The translations under genes were made by a program, and so were the position numbers. Of a DNA stretch of 40,096 nt, positions 38,065 through 40,096 are shown one piece after another. The stretch's first letter is position 1. The number at the start of each line of letters is the position of its first letter. The notes under the pieces are model-generated. The model was not told the DNA's origin, made no database searches, and was given only the letters and a program-made list of their open reading frames with translations. Origin of the DNA: Planctomycetota bacterium (GTDB lineage: Bacteria > Planctomycetota > Phycisphaerae > Phycisphaerales > SM1A02); NCBI GenBank assembly GCA_017859745.1, contig JAFMML010000030.1:1-40096 (forward strand), read 5' to 3'.

Positions 38065-40096
38065 TCACGGCGCCTCCCCCGGCACACCGTCGAGCGACTC
38101 GAGCACCGCATCGAACATCGTCTCCCGCCGATCGCCGGACGCTTCCCAGAACATCAGCCCGCCGAGGCCGCGCTCCTGCACGAGGGAACCCTTGAGCATC
38201 ACGCTCGCCGGATCGTCGTAGCTGATGAAGTGGCCTCCGAACGCGCTGCCGTAGAGCCAGGGCGCCTTGGCCTGCGGATCCCAGTGGCGGGTGTACGAAC
38301 CCGAGGCGATCTTGTCCTCGATGTCGGTCCAGTCGTAGACGCCGGTGGCCCCACTCGACCAGTCGTCCCACTGGCCCGGGGGCACCGAGGTGGCCGACTG
38401 GAAGAGACCATCGTTCGTGGCGGACACGCCACCCCAGCTGCGGCCGTAGAACGCCACGCCGGGAACGATCTTCGCCGCGGGGACGCCACGAGCGAGCATC
38501 TCCTCGATCGCCCACGTCACGTTGTACTTCTCGCGAAGCTCGGGATTCACCGCGGTCATGCCGGGGCTCGAGCGCAGGCCCGCCTGGTGACCGGTCGTCG
38601 AGAGGTCCCACGCCCCGAAGAGGTCGTAGCTCATCACGTTGATGAAGTCGAGGTGGGGGTGCATGCCTTCGAGGTCGAAGTTGACGAGCTTGTCGAAGCC
38701 CGCCGCCGAGGCGATCGTGAGCAGGTACTCCGTGCCGTCCTCCGCCGCAGCGGCGTCGAGCTGCGCCCGGAGTTCGGCGAGAAGCAGCGTGTAGTTCTCG
38801 CGATCCTCCGGCCGGTACACGTTGCTCGCGAGGCCTCCCGAGACCGGGTACTCCCAGTCGAGATCCACCCCGTCGAAGCCGTACTCGCGCAGGAACTCCA
38901 CGCAGCTCTCGGCGAAGATCGAACGGCTCGACTCGGTGAGGGCGATGTCGCTGAAGCGGGCGCTCCAGGTCCAACCACCCACGGAGATCATCGTCTTCAG
39001 GTGCGGGTGTTCGGCCTTGAGGACGTTGTTGAACTGGTTGTAGTTGCCGCGCAGCGGCTGGTCCCAGGTGTCGCCGGGATAGGCCTTGTCGATCGCGGCG
39101 TACGGATCGCCGATGGCGATGCGGCCGTCGGCGGAGATGTTGGCGAAGGCGTAGTTGATGTGGGTGATCTTCTCGAGGGGCATCGACGAGGGGTAGTACT
39201 GCCGACCGTAGATGCCCCACTCGGCGAAGTACGCGACCACCCGCTTTTCGGGACACGCGCCGTAGAGCGCTTCGAGCATGAGACGATCGGTCGCATCGAC
39301 CACGCCGTTCGCGTCGAGATCCGCGGCGAGATCCTCGCCGCTCTCGCCCATCGAGGCGTCGAGCAGCGCGAGGTCCGCATCGCCGACGACGAAGTCCAGA
39401 TCGAGATCGCCCACGCACGAGAATCGGGGACCGCTTTCGCCGCTCGAGCCGCCATCGCCGCCACCGCCGTACTGGCCGTCGGGGTCGTCGCCGCCCGAGC
39501 CTCCACTGGAATCACCACCGCCCGAGTCGTCGCCGCCCGAGCCTCCACTGGAATCACCACCGCCCGAGTCGCCGCCGCCCGAACCTCCACTGGAATCACC
39601 GCCACCCGAGTCGCCGCTTCCGGAGTTCCCGCTACCGGAGTCCCCACTACCGGCGCCGGACCAGCCCTCGGGAAGGTCGTAGACCACGGTCGCATCCACG
39701 CCGTTGACCCGACATGCGGTGACATCCTCGGTCATCGTGCCGATTCCGGAGAATCCCACCGAGACGTTGGCGCCGGCGGCGATGTCGCCGTTCCACTCGA
39801 GGCTGTCGATCGTGGTGAGATCACCGTCTTGCGAGTGGGAACCATTCCAGAGACTCGCGACGTCGGGGCCGCCTCGATACTCGAGCGTCCAGTTCTCGAT
39901 GGTCGGGCCACCGGCGTTGGTGATGGTGATGGTGGCGCCGTATCCGCCACCCCACACATTGCCCACACTGAACAGGACGACCGGAGGTTCGATGGTCGAG
40001 CCGTCGCCAGCGTCGCCGTCGCCAGCGTCGCCGTCGCCAGCTTCGCCACCGCCAGCGTCGCCACCGCCAGCGTCGCCACCGCCAGCGTCGCCACCG
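38065..40096 (-). CDS. Secreted multidomain chitinase-like enzyme: CBM2, dockerin-like pair, GH18 (5' partial)
   Basis: The frame is open from the window edge (40096) to the stop at 38065; the start lies outside. In order the protein shows: a Gly/Asp/Ala linker from 15-bp repeats (40006-40095); a CBM2-like carbohydrate-binding domain (VGNVWGGGYGATITITNAGG.. to GFSGIG, ~39990-39720) with the aromatic and WNG positions of the family; a Gly/Ser/Asp linker from 42-bp repeats; a dockerin-like pair (CVGDLDLDFVVGDADLALLD and DLDANGVVDATDRLMLEALYG, ~39420-39255); and a GH18 catalytic domain (VVAYFAEWGIYGRQY to the end). The catalytic motif DGVDLDWEYP is intact, with the acid Glu codon at 38851-38853, as are SVGGWTWS and FYGRSWGG. 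It should hydrolyse chitin or related beta-1,4-GlcNAc polymers. A GTG at 39966 is not the true start because the coding frame continues upstream into the linker. Confidence 0.92.
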   Translation of the reverse strand, partial: GGDAGGGDAGGGDAGGGEAGDGDAGDGDAGDGSTIEPPVVLFSVGNVWGGGYGATITITNAGGPTIENWTLEYRGGPDVASLWNGSHSQDGDLTTIDSLEWNGDIAAGANVSVGFSGIGTMTEDVTACRVNGVDATVVYDLPEGWSGAGSGDSGSGNSGSGDSGGGDSSGGSGGGDSGGGDSSGGSGGDDSGGGDSSGGSGGDDPDGQYGGGGDGGSSGESGPRFSCVGDLDLDFVVGDADLALLDASMGESGEDLAADLDANGVVDATDRLMLEALYGACPEKRVVAYFAEWGIYGRQYYPSSMPLEKITHINYAFANISADGRIAIGDPYAAIDKAYPGDTWDQPLRGNYNQFNNVLKAEHPHLKTMISVGGWTWSARFSDIALTESSRSIFAESCVEFLREYGFDGVDLDWEYPVSGGLASNVYRPEDRENYTLLLAELRAQLDAAAAEDGTEYLLTIASAAGFDKLVNFDLEGMHPHLDFINVMSYDLFGAWDLSTTGHQAGLRSSPGMTAVNPELREKYNVTWAIEEMLARGVPAAKIVPGVAFYGRSWGGVSATNDGLFQSATSVPPGQWDDWSSGATGVYDWTDIEDKIASGSYTRHWDPQAKAPWLYGSAFGGHFISYDDPASVMLKGSLVQERGLGGLMFWEASGDRRETMFDAVLESLDGVPGEAP
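39484..39609. repeat. Three 42-bp tandem repeats in the chitinase linker
   Basis: Units at 39484-39525, 39526-39567 and 39568-39609 each encode 14 residues of a Gly/Ser/Asp linker (SGGGDSSGGSGGDD type). The first two units are near-identical in DNA; the third has a few differences. Likely prone to slippage. Confidence 0.8.
40006..40095. repeat. Six 15-bp tandem repeats in the chitinase linker
   Basis: Units GCCAGCGTCGCCRYC at 40006, 40021, 40036, 40051, 40066 and 40081 encode a five-residue Gly/Asp/Ala linker. The array reaches the window edge, so its full length is unknown. Confidence 0.8.

Noticed and set aside
40006-40095. CRISPR or satellite DNA at the window edge
   Set aside because: The 15-bp units are in frame and encode a Gly/Asp/Ala linker of the chitinase.
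1-40096. tRNA, rRNA, tmRNA, prophage or insertion sequence
   Set aside because: I looked for characteristic motifs, transposase or integrase proteins and terminal inverted repeats, and found none.

Overview
The window is about 40 kb of high-GC DNA (I estimate roughly two thirds G+C) packed with bacterial genes on both strands. It most likely comes from a Planctomycetota bacterium of the Phycisphaerae type. The indicators are dockerin-like Asp-rich repeats ending in LANWG in secreted proteins, a PEP-CTERM-like sorting tail, a DUF1844 protein, and a planctomycete-style phosphatase with a terminal c-type heme motif. This placement is inference from gene content; no rRNA or tRNA gene is present to confirm it.

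Layout. 1-55 is the tail of a dockerin-bearing protein. 185-4583 holds a duplicated ABC-2 permease, RNase Y with a long leader, and a 4HBT thioesterase. 4697-7146 has two YceI proteins flanking a membrane protein. 7449-10402 carries a GT4 glycosyltransferase, a tiny secreted dockerin-only protein and lipoyl synthase. 10636-15140 has a PEP-CTERM-like protein, an M16 protease, a class IV aminotransferase paired with a sulfotransferase-like P-loop protein, and a small membrane protein. 15284-20377 has a SLC13-type transporter, a nucleoside-transporter/phosphatase/cytochrome c'-like fusion and a two-domain fasciclin protein. 20488-25846 carries DUF2237, DoxX, GNAT, transketolase and a PpiC/SurA-like lipoprotein. 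26007-29450 has DUF1844 followed by sdhC and sdhA without sdhB. 29593-37911 has a 946-residue secreted protein of unknown function, QueF, two translationally coupled M14 carboxypeptidase-like proteins (the first with its zinc site lost) and a lipoprotein that also has a C-terminal membrane anchor. 38065-40096 is a 5'-truncated secreted chitinase-like enzyme with CBM2, dockerin-like and GH18 parts.

How the genes fit together. Most of the window is chromosomal housekeeping (RNA turnover, lipoate, pentose phosphate, TCA/respiration, queuosine) mixed with cell-envelope and secreted functions. Apart from small groups (sulfotransferase-like plus aminotransferase, sdhC-sdhA, the M14 pair and perhaps the following lipoprotein) genes are mostly single units, often convergent, with hairpins between convergent ends. 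There is no sign of a phage, plasmid, insertion sequence, CRISPR array or defence island.

The items most worth a second look are: the three-part fusion at 16879-19152; an intergenic repeat family present as two inverted copies (11475-11576 and 21936-22022); the pseudo-enzyme/enzyme M14 pair; the split form of a two-domain protein known from plants (12890-14588); and a recurring TAnnnT box 6-10 nt before ATG codons that lack a Shine-Dalgarno, which suggests leaderless mRNAs.
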